Below are positions 45,002 to 54,733 of a stretch of 64,000 nt of DNA, one piece after another. Location: contig NZ_FNRA01000010.1 in the NCBI RefSeq assembly GCF_900107535.1, positions 1-64,000 on the forward strand, in the 5' to 3' direction. The position numbers were made by a program, and so were the translations under genes. Each line of letters begins with the position of its first letter. Position 1 is the first letter of the stretch. Source of the DNA: Pedobacter hartonius. Lineage in GTDB: Bacteria > Bacteroidota > Bacteroidia > Sphingobacteriales > Sphingobacteriaceae. The notes below the pieces were generated by a model, which was given only the letters and a program-made list of their open reading frames with translations, did no database searches and was not told the DNA's origin.

Positions 45002-47371
45002 TTATTCATATTTCAAAGCATCTACTGGGTTGGACGTTGCTGTTTTATAAGCCTGGTACCCCACCGTCAGCAATGCAATAAGTAACGTTCCTGATGCCGC
45101 AATCAAAATGATCCACCAGGAAATTGTGGTATGGAACTCGAATTTCTGCAGCCAGGCCCCCATAAAATAATAGGCCAGGGGAACAGCAATGACGATGGCA
45201 ACAACGATCATTTTCAGAAAAGAGAGGGACAATAACTGCATCAGGCTATACACTGAGGCCCCAAGTACTTTTCTGATCCCAAACTCTTTGGTGCGCTGCT
45301 CTGCACTGTAAACTGCCAGGCCAAATAATCCAAGGCAGGAAATAAAAATCGCAAGTCCGCCAAACAGGTTGGATAATATGCCCAGTGTAACCTCCTGCTG
45401 AAGCAGGGCGGCATACGCAGCACTTACAAAGTTGAGTTCCAAAGGATAGGCCGGATTAAGTTCCCTGCTGATTTTCTCAATGACCTCCGTATTTTCCTTT
45501 AAGCTGCGTTCCGGGTTCAGGCGCATGGTAATTGCCCCTTTATTCCTCTTGTTCATGGTAACGATCAGGGGATTATTGGATTTATAGGGCGAATCGAATA
45601 CGTAATCGTCGAAAACACCGATAATGGTTAACTTTTCTCCGAACAGATCGATCACCTGCCCTAAAGGATGGGCTAAGGCCATTGTTTTTACTGTAGCAGA
45701 ACTCACCAGCACAGCAGCGGTATCAGAAGCATATTTCTCTGAAAAGTCCCTTCCCTGTATTACTTTCAGCCCGGTTGTTTTGATAAAATCAACTGTAGTC
45801 AGTACTTTATTGAACTGGATATTGTTATCGGCCGTCATACCGGGCCATTTGATTCCGCTGATGTTATTATTATGGTGCACTAAGCCGGAGTATGAATGAT
45901 ACATGCTGGTTACGGCACCACTTTTTAGCAGCCGGGCCTTAAGCAGGTCATATTTAGTGAGCAGTGCGCCTTCCTGCGGCATCTCCACCAATGCGTTCAC
46001 CTCCACACCAAGAGGCCGGTTTTTGATGTATTGAATCTGTTTGTAGATCACCAGCGTAGAGATGATCAGCATGATCGTAAAGCAAAACTGGCCGATGATC
46101 AATACCTGCCTCATGCTCACATCCAACATCTTCCTGCCCTGTGTTTTTCGCTTCAGTGTCTGTATAGGATTAAAGGAGGACAAATAAAACGCAGGGTAAC
46201 TGCCGGCGACAAGACCTGTGATGACTACCAGTCCCACTATCCCAAGCCAGCTGCGGGTATCAAAATAACTCATCTTCAAATTCATCTGCAGGAGATTATT
46301 GAAGGCCGGAAGACATATTTCGGCCAGCGTGATGGCAATGGCAATACTAATCATCGTCAGCACCATAGATTCTGTCAGGAACTGGATGATCAGGGACGGC
46401 CTGCTTGCACCCATAGTTTTTTTAATCCCCACTTCTTTGGCACGTTTTTCCGATTTGGCGGTGGCCATATTCATAAAGTTGATGCAGGCAATCAAGAGTA
46501 TACCTATAGCGAGGCCCATAAAAAGCCATATCCTTTCAATGTCACCTCCTGTGCTTCTGCCATTTTCAAACTTTCCATACAGGTGGATTTTATTTTGCGG
46601 AAAAAGGAAATGTGTTGCAAATTTTAACTGTTTATAGTTTTTCAGCAGTTTGCCAAGTTTTGCGTTGACCAGTTCAGGATTGGCATCTGCATCCAGCAGC
46701 ACACGCGTCAGGTAACTGAAATTGCCCCAGTTCAGATCTTTGGCATCGGCATCCAGTTCTTCATAAAAAGACCAGGGCATCAGGTAATCAAACTGGTCAG
46801 AGCTGTTGGCAGGCAGGTCCTTAATAACTCCGGTCACTTTAAGATTGATATTGTCCTGATAACGTACAGACCTGTTCAATACATCGGTTGTTCCGAACAA
46901 GGTCTTTGCCATGCCCTCGGTAAGAATAACAGAATGAGGATCATTTAAAGCTATCCGGGGATTTCCATAGCTAAACTGATAGTCATAAATACGAAGAATA
47001 TCAGGTTCGGCAAATCTGGATGTTTTTTTGAAACTGTTTTCGCCATTGGCGATCAAACCTTTCCCCCCATAGTCCATACGGCCAACATACTTCACTTCGG
47101 GTATCTGCTGTTTGATCAGTGGCGCAAGTGCTGTAGTTGTTCCGTCAAAGGTCATGAATACCTTTCCGTTGTCGTTGCTGATATTGGTCATGGCCATATA
47201 GATGTTCGCTGAATTTTTAGACTGCTTATCAAAATTCCACTCATAGGTTACATAAATCAGCAATATCAAACATGCCGCAAGGCCGATAGCCAAACCGATC
47301 ACGTTAATGAAAGAAGACACCTTATTTTTCCAAAGGTTGCGTAATGCGATTTTTAAATTGAGTGTAAACAT
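45002..47371 (-). CDS. Double-FtsX permease 5
   Basis: The 789-residue permease has eight predicted TM segments in two FtsX repeats and two MacB_PCD-like periplasmic regions. The conserved first FtsX block is FMNMATAKSEKRAKEVGIKKTMGASRPSL; the second repeat has EQRTKEFGIRKVLGASVYSLMQLL; it ends NPVDALKYE. It groups with permeases 1-3 in these blocks, but its periplasmic regions are distinctive. ATPase energy must come from another gene, as it has no nucleotide-binding domain. Confidence 0.93.
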   Translation of the reverse strand: MFTLNLKIALRNLWKNKVSSFINVIGLAIGLAACLILLIYVTYEWNFDKQSKNSANIYMAMTNISNDNGKVFMTFDGTTTALAPLIKQQIPEVKYVGRMDYGGKGLIANGENSFKKTSRFAEPDILRIYDYQFSYGNPRIALNDPHSVILTEGMAKTLFGTTDVLNRSVRYQDNINLKVTGVIKDLPANSSDQFDYLMPWSFYEELDADAKDLNWGNFSYLTRVLLDADANPELVNAKLGKLLKNYKQLKFATHFLFPQNKIHLYGKFENGRSTGGDIERIWLFMGLAIGILLIACINFMNMATAKSEKRAKEVGIKKTMGASRPSLIIQFLTESMVLTMISIAIAITLAEICLPAFNNLLQMNLKMSYFDTRSWLGIVGLVVITGLVAGSYPAFYLSSFNPIQTLKRKTQGRKMLDVSMRQVLIIGQFCFTIMLIISTLVIYKQIQYIKNRPLGVEVNALVEMPQEGALLTKYDLLKARLLKSGAVTSMYHSYSGLVHHNNNISGIKWPGMTADNNIQFNKVLTTVDFIKTTGLKVIQGRDFSEKYASDTAAVLVSSATVKTMALAHPLGQVIDLFGEKLTIIGVFDDYVFDSPYKSNNPLIVTMNKRNKGAITMRLNPERSLKENTEVIEKISRELNPAYPLELNFVSAAYAALLQQEVTLGILSNLFGGLAIFISCLGLFGLAVYSAEQRTKEFGIRKVLGASVYSLMQLLSLSFLKMIVVAIVIAVPLAYYFMGAWLQKFEFHTTISWWIILIAASGTLLIALLTVGYQAYKTATSNPVDALKYE

Positions 47372-47440
47372 CTTCAGATCAGTTTAGGTATTCATAATTT
47401 TTAAAGCAGCGGCTTCTTTATTCCATTTTTTAAAACTTCT

Positions 47441-49804
47441 TTATTCGTACTTTAAGGCATCTACAGGGTTTGCTTTCGCCACCTTGACAGACTGTACGCT
47501 TACGGTTAAAATGGCAATGATCAGGGACAGGCCGAGTGCAATGGCAAAAGGCAGCACTGAGATAGACACCCTGAAACTATAGGTAGATAACCAGTGATTG
47601 ATGATCAAATAAGCAATCGGAAAAGCGATCAGATCAGCGATAATGACCAGTTTGATAAAATCCTTATTCAGCAGCGTCACGATGTTCATGTTACTTGCGC
47701 CTAAAACCTTTCGGATACTGATTTCCTTTTTCCGCTGCTCGGCCATATACAAAGCCAGCCCCAGTAAACCCAGGCAGGAAATGAAAATGGCAAATCCCCC
47801 GAACCAGTTGGCAACCGTGCCCAGCAGTTTTTCATTCTGGAACTTCTGCTCGAAATTGTCATCCACAAATTTGGTATCCACAGGGAAGCCGGGGTTAAGC
47901 CTTTCAGTTACTTCTTTGATTTTATCCATAGATGAGCTGATATTAGTCCCTGCATTTAAACGTGCCACCACGACTTCCACCTCGTTCATCTTGTGGTATA
48001 AAATTAAAGGTGCCGTTTGGCTATATGGATTTTCCATGACAAAATCTTTCATCACCCCAATGATCGTGACTGGGCTGTTCCAGAACTTAATAACGGTACC
48101 CACCGGATTTTTTAATCCCATGATCTTGACCGCAGCTTCATTGATGATCACATTTGCTGTATCTGTATATTTAGGAGAGAACTCCCTGCCGTTAATGATG
48201 CCTGAACCCATCGTTTTTGCAAAATCGTATCCCGCACTCCTGTGGTTAAATAATACATTCTCCTTAGGATTTTTTCCCTGCCAGTTCACGTCAAATGTGT
48301 TATTGCCCCCCTCGCTGATGCTGCGGCTAAAAAAAGTAACATCGCTCAACGCACCGGATTTCAAAAGCTGGTCTTTTAACAGAATTAATTTCTGCTCGTT
48401 ATGCATAGACCCCTGAATGGGAATTTCAACCAGGTTATTTTTGTTATACCCGATGGATTTATTTTTGATAAAATTTAGCTGTTGGTAGATTACTGCTGTA
48501 CAGATGATCAGGCAGGCCGCAAATACAAACTGGAAAACCACCAGTACCTGCCTGACAGACAACGAGGTACTTCCGGTCGTCTTAACTCCTTTCAAAACCT
48601 GTAAAGGCTCAAAAGAAGAAAGATAAAATGCGGGATAACTTCCTGCAATACATCCTGTAACTATCGTCAGTCCGGCAAAAACACCCCAAAACTTCCAGTC
48701 CGAATAATGAATGACCAGTTCGGTGTGCAGTACCCCATTAAAATAAGGCAGGCTGATCTCTATCAACACAAATGCAACTACCATCCCGAGAACGGAGAGC
48801 AAAACAGATTCGAGCATAAACTGGCTAATCAGCGATTTCCTTGAAGAACCGATCGCTTTGCGGACACCTACTTCTTTCGCTCTTTTTTCAGAACGTGCTG
48901 TTGACAGGTTCATGAAATTCACACAGGCGATCAGCAGGATGCAGAAAGCGAGCATGAAAAAGATTCTGACCTGGTCAATCTTTCCTCCAACTGACCTTCC
49001 GTTTTGAAATTCACTGTATAAATGCCATTTTGATAACGTATGCAGGGAATAATGCCCTGTTGCACCCTGTTGATGATTGGCTAAAACGTGGCTAAGCAAT
49101 TCATCGGCTTTGCTAAAGTTTTCTCCCTTCTGCAGTTGCACCAGTGTAAGGCAAAAGTTATTGCCCCAGCCAGACTCTTTTACAAAGGGCTGCTGTCTTT
49201 CCCATAAACTCCAAGGCAGCAGGTAATCAAATTCAATACTGCTGTTTTTCGGGATGTCAGCAATGACAGCATCCACTTTTAGATCTTCCTTATTATTGAG
49301 TTTAACAATTTTATTGATCGGGTCTTCATTCCCAAACAGATTTTTAGCCAGGGTTTCGGTAAGTATGACAGAATTGACTTCCCGAAGTGCGCGGGCAGGG
49401 TTGCCTTTTAAAAATTTATAGTCCATGATTTTCAGGAACTGCGGATCGCCATAAACGGCAGCTTTTTTGAAATAACTTTCATGGAAGCTCAGCAGCTGCG
49501 GCTGCGGATAACTGGAATGGGAGGCCATAACAGCCCCCGGAATAGTTCCACTTAGCTCTGGTGCAAGCACTCCCGGAGTCCACGCCCAGCTCATCATGCC
49601 CGAGCTTGTAACCTGATGCTGGTAGACCACATAGGTATCCGCATAATTTTTTGATTGTTTATCGTATGACCATTCATAGGCGACATACAGCAGCAATACC
49701 ATACAGCTGGCAAGGCCAATGGCAAGACCGCCAACATTGATCAGCGTATACCCTTTGTTTTTCCAAAGATTTCTAAGGGTTATTTTAAAATTGAGTCTAA
49801 ACAT
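47441..49804 (-). CDS. Double-FtsX permease 4
   Basis: The 787-residue permease has the same eight-TM, double-repeat plan. It is intermediate in sequence: the first FtsX block is FMNLSTARSEKRAKEVGVRKAIGSSRKSLISQFMLES and the second is EQRKKEISIRKVLGASNMNIVTLLN. The first periplasmic domain differs throughout from permeases 1-3. It lies 39 bp after permease 3 and ends NPVDALKYE. Confidence 0.93.
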   Translation of the reverse strand: MFRLNFKITLRNLWKNKGYTLINVGGLAIGLASCMVLLLYVAYEWSYDKQSKNYADTYVVYQHQVTSSGMMSWAWTPGVLAPELSGTIPGAVMASHSSYPQPQLLSFHESYFKKAAVYGDPQFLKIMDYKFLKGNPARALREVNSVILTETLAKNLFGNEDPINKIVKLNNKEDLKVDAVIADIPKNSSIEFDYLLPWSLWERQQPFVKESGWGNNFCLTLVQLQKGENFSKADELLSHVLANHQQGATGHYSLHTLSKWHLYSEFQNGRSVGGKIDQVRIFFMLAFCILLIACVNFMNLSTARSEKRAKEVGVRKAIGSSRKSLISQFMLESVLLSVLGMVVAFVLIEISLPYFNGVLHTELVIHYSDWKFWGVFAGLTIVTGCIAGSYPAFYLSSFEPLQVLKGVKTTGSTSLSVRQVLVVFQFVFAACLIICTAVIYQQLNFIKNKSIGYNKNNLVEIPIQGSMHNEQKLILLKDQLLKSGALSDVTFFSRSISEGGNNTFDVNWQGKNPKENVLFNHRSAGYDFAKTMGSGIINGREFSPKYTDTANVIINEAAVKIMGLKNPVGTVIKFWNSPVTIIGVMKDFVMENPYSQTAPLILYHKMNEVEVVVARLNAGTNISSSMDKIKEVTERLNPGFPVDTKFVDDNFEQKFQNEKLLGTVANWFGGFAIFISCLGLLGLALYMAEQRKKEISIRKVLGASNMNIVTLLNKDFIKLVIIADLIAFPIAYLIINHWLSTYSFRVSISVLPFAIALGLSLIIAILTVSVQSVKVAKANPVDALKYE

Positions 49805-49843
49805 GATCTTTTCTGGTATGGGTTGGTGGGTAAACGGAAAATC

Positions 49844-52216
49844 TTACTCATATTTCAACGCATCCACTGGGTTTGCCTTTGCGGCTTTATAAGCCTGGTA
49901 ACTGACCGTAAGCAGGGCGATAGTTATCGTACCGGCCGCGGCCATCGCGATCATCAGCCAGCTGACCGTAGTATGAAAATCGAACTTCTTCAGCCAGTTA
50001 TCCATTACATAAGTAGCGACAGGTATCGCAATGATGATCGACAGTACCACCATCTTCAGGAAGTTCAGTGACAGCAGTTGCATCAGGCTGGCCACAGAGG
50101 CGCCAAGTACCTTCCTCACCCCTATTTCTTTTGTCCGCTGTTCGGCACTGTAGGCTGCAAGGCCAAACAAGCCCAGGCAGGAGATGAAAATTGCCAGTCC
50201 GCCAAAAACATTGGAAAGCAGCCCCAGGATCTTTTGGGACTTCAATTTTTCGGCATAGAGCGCATCAACAAATTTAAATTCTACAGGGTATGCGGGGTTA
50301 ATGTCTTTAACGATGCGCTCAATCACAGCCAGATTAGCTGACGCAGGATTCGCAGAATTTAAACGCATGGTGATATATCCGCCCTGCTGTTTTCTGAAAG
50401 CCACCACCATCGGGTCTTGTTTTTGAGAGGGGGCATTCCAGACAAAATCCTCAAATACACCTACTACGGTACAATTATCCCCTTGGTATTTCACGATTTT
50501 TCCAACCGGATTAACGAGGTTCATCTGCTTTACCGCGGAAACGCTAAGCATCACTGCGGCAGAATCTGAAGGAAACTGACGGGAGAAATCCCTGCCCTCA
50601 ACCAGTTTCAGCCCGGTGGTCTTTACAAAATCATAAGTGGTAGCCATCTGGCTGAAGACCATATGCCGTTCCGTTTCATTGGACCCCGGCCATTCCATCC
50701 CCCAGAAATTGGAGTTGTACATGGCCATGCTGCCGGACAGCTGACAGATCCCTTCTATCGCGCCGGACTGCATTAACCGTTCTTTCAGCAGCTCAAATTT
50801 ACCTTCCAGCTGCCCGTCCTGTGCCAATTCCACCAGCTCATTCATCTGGTAACCAGCAGGCTTATTTTTAAGATACTGTATCTGTTTGTAGATTACTGTT
50901 GTAGCAATGATCAGGATCACGGCAAAACTAAACTGCACCACCACCAGTACCTGGCGAAGGCTGACAGACAATATCCCGCGGGAAGGGGTCCTTTTCCGGA
51001 GCACCTGCAGCGGGTTAAACGAAGACAGGTAAAATGCAGGGTAACTGCCTGCCACAACCCCGGTAAAAAGAACAATACCGATCAGGCTTATCCACAGGTA
51101 AGGATTGGCATATACGATGTTCATTTTTATCCCCAGCAGGTTATTGAATAAGGGAAGGAACACCTCCACCAGCACGATGGACATGACGGCACTGCACAAG
51201 GTAAGCACCAGTGATTCCATCAGGAACTGGCTGATGAGGCTGCCCCGGGTTGCCCCGATCGTTTTTTTAATTCCTACTTCCTTTGCCCGTTTCTCTGATT
51301 TTGCAGTAGCCATGTTCATAAAGTTGATACAGGCGATCAGCAGAATGCCAATGGCAAGCCCCATAAACAGGCGCAGTTGTTCAATTCCACCGCCTGTACT
51401 TTTTCCCTCTGTGAACTCCCCATAGAGGTGTAATTTGCTGAATGGAAAAAGCATGGGAGATGACGTAGCATCGGATACATGTTTTTTGATGATCCCTTTG
51501 ATAGAATTGTTGAGCAGGTCCGGATCGGCATCCGGGCTTAACGTCACCAGGGTTGTCCAACTATAATTTGTCCATGCCGGACGTTTTGTCCATTCGTACA
51601 TTCCCTCAAACAGCGTCCAGGGCATCAGGTAGTCCAGTTGAAGTGAAGTATTGTCCGGTAGATCTTTGATCACCCCGGTAATTTTGAGATTCACTTTGTC
51701 CTCAAAACGGACAGACCTGTTTAGTACGTCCGCAGTACCAAACAGCAGCTTAGCGGTAGATTCGGTAAGCACCACGTTGTTTGGCGCATCAAGTGCTGTC
51801 TTTTGGTCACCGGAAATGAAATGGTAATCAAATATTTTAAGAATACCGGCATCCGCAAAACGGCCTCTCTTTTTAAAACTGTTTCTTCCATTGGCAATGA
51901 GCCTGGAATCCCCGTCATCGATCCGGCTCATCGCCTTCACACTGGTGTAGCTTTGTTGAAGAGCCGGCCCGACGGTATTTGGTGTCCGCGGTCCTGTTCC
52001 ACTGATACTTCCGGCAGGGCCGTCAAAGTTGATCATGATCTGGTAAACGTTGGCTTCATCCTTTAACTGCTTATTGAAATTCCACTCATAGGACACATAC
52101 AGTAATAGCAACAGACAGGAAGCCAAACCTATAGCCAGTCCGCTGATATTGATCAGTGAGGCAGTTTTATTCTTCCACAGGTTCCGTAAGGCGATTTTGA
52201 AATTGAGTTTAAACAT
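49844..52216 (-). CDS. Double-FtsX permease 3
   Basis: The 790-residue permease is one of three equal-length close paralogues (with 52295 and 54734). N-terminal LINISGLAIGLASCLLLLLYVSYEWNF, FtsX block MATAKSEKRAKEVGIKKTIGATRGSLISQFLMES, and second-repeat EQRTKEIGVRKVLGASVASLMQLLS are nearly the same in all three. The periplasmic halves (about 45-280 and 470-660) vary. Eight TMs predicted. Confidence 0.94.
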   Translation of the reverse strand: MFKLNFKIALRNLWKNKTASLINISGLAIGLASCLLLLLYVSYEWNFNKQLKDEANVYQIMINFDGPAGSISGTGPRTPNTVGPALQQSYTSVKAMSRIDDGDSRLIANGRNSFKKRGRFADAGILKIFDYHFISGDQKTALDAPNNVVLTESTAKLLFGTADVLNRSVRFEDKVNLKITGVIKDLPDNTSLQLDYLMPWTLFEGMYEWTKRPAWTNYSWTTLVTLSPDADPDLLNNSIKGIIKKHVSDATSSPMLFPFSKLHLYGEFTEGKSTGGGIEQLRLFMGLAIGILLIACINFMNMATAKSEKRAKEVGIKKTIGATRGSLISQFLMESLVLTLCSAVMSIVLVEVFLPLFNNLLGIKMNIVYANPYLWISLIGIVLFTGVVAGSYPAFYLSSFNPLQVLRKRTPSRGILSVSLRQVLVVVQFSFAVILIIATTVIYKQIQYLKNKPAGYQMNELVELAQDGQLEGKFELLKERLMQSGAIEGICQLSGSMAMYNSNFWGMEWPGSNETERHMVFSQMATTYDFVKTTGLKLVEGRDFSRQFPSDSAAVMLSVSAVKQMNLVNPVGKIVKYQGDNCTVVGVFEDFVWNAPSQKQDPMVVAFRKQQGGYITMRLNSANPASANLAVIERIVKDINPAYPVEFKFVDALYAEKLKSQKILGLLSNVFGGLAIFISCLGLFGLAAYSAEQRTKEIGVRKVLGASVASLMQLLSLNFLKMVVLSIIIAIPVATYVMDNWLKKFDFHTTVSWLMIAMAAAGTITIALLTVSYQAYKAAKANPVDALKYE

Positions 52217-52294
52217 GTCAGACCGGGTTAAAATATGTTTATGCTGGTGTTGTTATTTTTATTGTTATTTCTTAGTGTGCTGTCCATTATCCTG

Positions 52295-54667
52295 TTATTC
52301 GTACTTAAGTGCATCAACAGGATTGGCATTTGCCGCTTTGTAGGCCTGGAAACTTACGGTCAACAGGGCAATGGCCAGGGTTCCCGCAGCGGTCAGCAAT
52401 ACGATCAGCCAGCTGATACTGGTGTGGAATTCAAAATTCTGCAGCCAGTTATTCATCACATAGTTGGCTATGGGAACGGAAATGATGATTGCAAAAGCCA
52501 CCATTTTCAGGAAACTGAAGGATAACAGCTGCATTAAACTGGAGACAGACGCGCCCAGTACTTTCCTTACGCCAATCTCTTTGGTACGCTGTTCAGCGCT
52601 GTAAGAGGCAAGGCCGAATAAGCCAAGGCAGGAAATGAAGATGGCCAGACCGCCAAACAGGTTGGATAAGATTCCCAGTACACGCTGCGTTTTTAATTTC
52701 TCCGCATACAATTGATCTACGAACGTAAGTTCTACTGGATACGCGGGGTTCACCTCTTTTACAATCTTTTCTATGGTAGCTATATTCTCAGTAACGCTAT
52801 TGGAAGGGTTCATTCGCATGGTTACCTTACCGCCCCAACCCTTCATGAAAGCTACCACCAAGGGGCTTCCTTTCAATGTGGGAGAGCCGAGTATAAAATC
52901 TTCAAACACCCCCACTACAGTGACCTTATTGCCATGGGCAACTACCGTTTGCCCTACCGGATCTTTCAAATTCATTCTCTTCACCGCGGAGCGGTTCAAT
53001 AATACCGCAGCACTGTCAGAAGCGAAACTACGGGAGAAGTCCCTGCCCGCAACCAGTTTTACACCTGTAGTTTTTACAAAATCATACGTTGTGGCCAGCT
53101 GGGAGAAATTCTGCAGCTTATCGGCCTCCGAAGATCCCGGCCATTCCATTCCTGAAAACCACGAGGTCTCAGTGGCAATCGTTCCGGAAGACTGGTAGAG
53201 CGACAGTACGGCACCTGATTTAGCCAGCCTTTCTCGAAGGACATCTAATTTATCATACAATAAACCTTCCTGTGGCAATTCCACCAGCTGATTGATCTCG
53301 TATCCGACTGGTCTGTTTTTGATGTATTGAATCTGCTGATAGATCACCGTAGTAGCAATGATCAGGATGACGGCAAAACTAAATTGCCCCACCACGAGTA
53401 TCTGCCTGAGGTTTACAGAAAACAGTCCGTTCTTTATGTTACGTTTCGTTAAAATCTGGATAGGGTTAAAAGACGACAGGTAAAATGCGGGATAGCTGCC
53501 TGAAATTAAACCTGTGATCAGTACAACGCCCATCAGGCCAATCCATATAGAGCTATTGGAATAATTTATACCCAGCTGAATGTCCAGCAGCCTGTTAAAA
53601 AACGGGATGCAGAGCTCAATCAGCACGATGGCCAGGGTAGTACTGAGAACGGTCAATACCATTGACTCCATCAGGAACTGGCCGATCAGGCTGCCACGCG
53701 TTGCGCCGATCGTTTTCTTGATGCCAACTTCTTTTGCCCGCTTTTCAGATTTAGCGGTAGCCATGTTCATAAAATTGATGCAGGCGATCAGTAATATGCC
53801 AATCGCAAGCCCCATGAACAAACGCAGCTGATCTATCCTGCCGCCTGTACTTTCTCCCTTTACAAAAGTATCATAGAGATGCAGTTTGCTTAACGGAAAC
53901 AGTACCATCTCGTTTGATGACCATGAAGCATGCTGTTTGATCACTCCTTTTACAGACCGGTTAAACTGTTTGATATCGGTTTCAGGATTCATCCTTATGA
54001 TCGTCTTGTAGTTTAAATTTCCCCAGTCGGGACGCTTGATCCAGGACCGGTATGCCTCATTCAAAGACCATGGCAGCAGGAAATCAAAACTAACAGATGT
54101 ATTGCCGGGCAGGTCTTTGATCACGCCGGTGATCTTAAGATCCGTTTTATCGTCATACCGCACCGATCTGTTCAAGACATCAGTTGTTCCGAATAACATC
54201 CTGGCTGTGGATGCTGTAACAATCACACTGTTCGGCTCAGTCAGGGCAGTACGCTTATCTCCGTAGATAAAATGATAATCGAAAATATTCAGGAGGTCAG
54301 GATCTGCAAAATAGGTGGTTCTTTTCAGGGTCTGAGCACCATTGGCAATCAGTCTTTTTCCCTGGCCTTCTATTCTGGCTGCGGCTTTGACGGCCGGATA
54401 ATTCTGCTTAAGCAAAGGCGCTATCGCATTGGGTGTAGCATCTGCTGTTCCATCAACTTCTCCGTTAGCATCCCTCCCATTGATCATCACCTTATAGGTC
54501 TGCCCGGTATCAATGGTTTGTGTATCATAATCATATTCATAGGCAACATACAACAGCAGCAACAGACAGGCAGCCAACCCAATAGCCAGTCCGCTGATAT
54601 TGATCAGGGAGGAAGTTTTATTTTTCCAGATGTTTCTTAAAGCTATTTTAAAGTTAAGTTTAAACAT
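52295..54667 (-). CDS. Double-FtsX permease 2
   Basis: The 790-residue permease is a close paralogue of permeases 1 and 3. N-terminal residues MFKLNFKIALRNIWKNKTSS are identical to permease 1, while the FtsX block GIKKTIGATRGSL matches permease 3. This patchwork suggests exchange between neighbouring copies. The first periplasmic domain begins YEYDYDTQTIDTGQTYK, unlike its relatives. It lies 66 bp downstream of permease 1. Confidence 0.94.
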   Translation of the reverse strand: MFKLNFKIALRNIWKNKTSSLINISGLAIGLAACLLLLLYVAYEYDYDTQTIDTGQTYKVMINGRDANGEVDGTADATPNAIAPLLKQNYPAVKAAARIEGQGKRLIANGAQTLKRTTYFADPDLLNIFDYHFIYGDKRTALTEPNSVIVTASTARMLFGTTDVLNRSVRYDDKTDLKITGVIKDLPGNTSVSFDFLLPWSLNEAYRSWIKRPDWGNLNYKTIIRMNPETDIKQFNRSVKGVIKQHASWSSNEMVLFPLSKLHLYDTFVKGESTGGRIDQLRLFMGLAIGILLIACINFMNMATAKSEKRAKEVGIKKTIGATRGSLIGQFLMESMVLTVLSTTLAIVLIELCIPFFNRLLDIQLGINYSNSSIWIGLMGVVLITGLISGSYPAFYLSSFNPIQILTKRNIKNGLFSVNLRQILVVGQFSFAVILIIATTVIYQQIQYIKNRPVGYEINQLVELPQEGLLYDKLDVLRERLAKSGAVLSLYQSSGTIATETSWFSGMEWPGSSEADKLQNFSQLATTYDFVKTTGVKLVAGRDFSRSFASDSAAVLLNRSAVKRMNLKDPVGQTVVAHGNKVTVVGVFEDFILGSPTLKGSPLVVAFMKGWGGKVTMRMNPSNSVTENIATIEKIVKEVNPAYPVELTFVDQLYAEKLKTQRVLGILSNLFGGLAIFISCLGLFGLASYSAEQRTKEIGVRKVLGASVSSLMQLLSFSFLKMVAFAIIISVPIANYVMNNWLQNFEFHTSISWLIVLLTAAGTLAIALLTVSFQAYKAANANPVDALKYE

Positions 54668-54733
54668 GATAACCGGGATTTAGGTAACTTATGTAGTTTA
54701 CTGTTGATCTGTTGTGAGTTGATGTGCTATTAT

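Noticed and set aside
46031..46627. A 198-codon plus-strand frame opposite permease 5
   Set aside because: It is antisense to a conserved permease and is His/Gln/Lys-rich with no recognisable domain; a codon-bias shadow.
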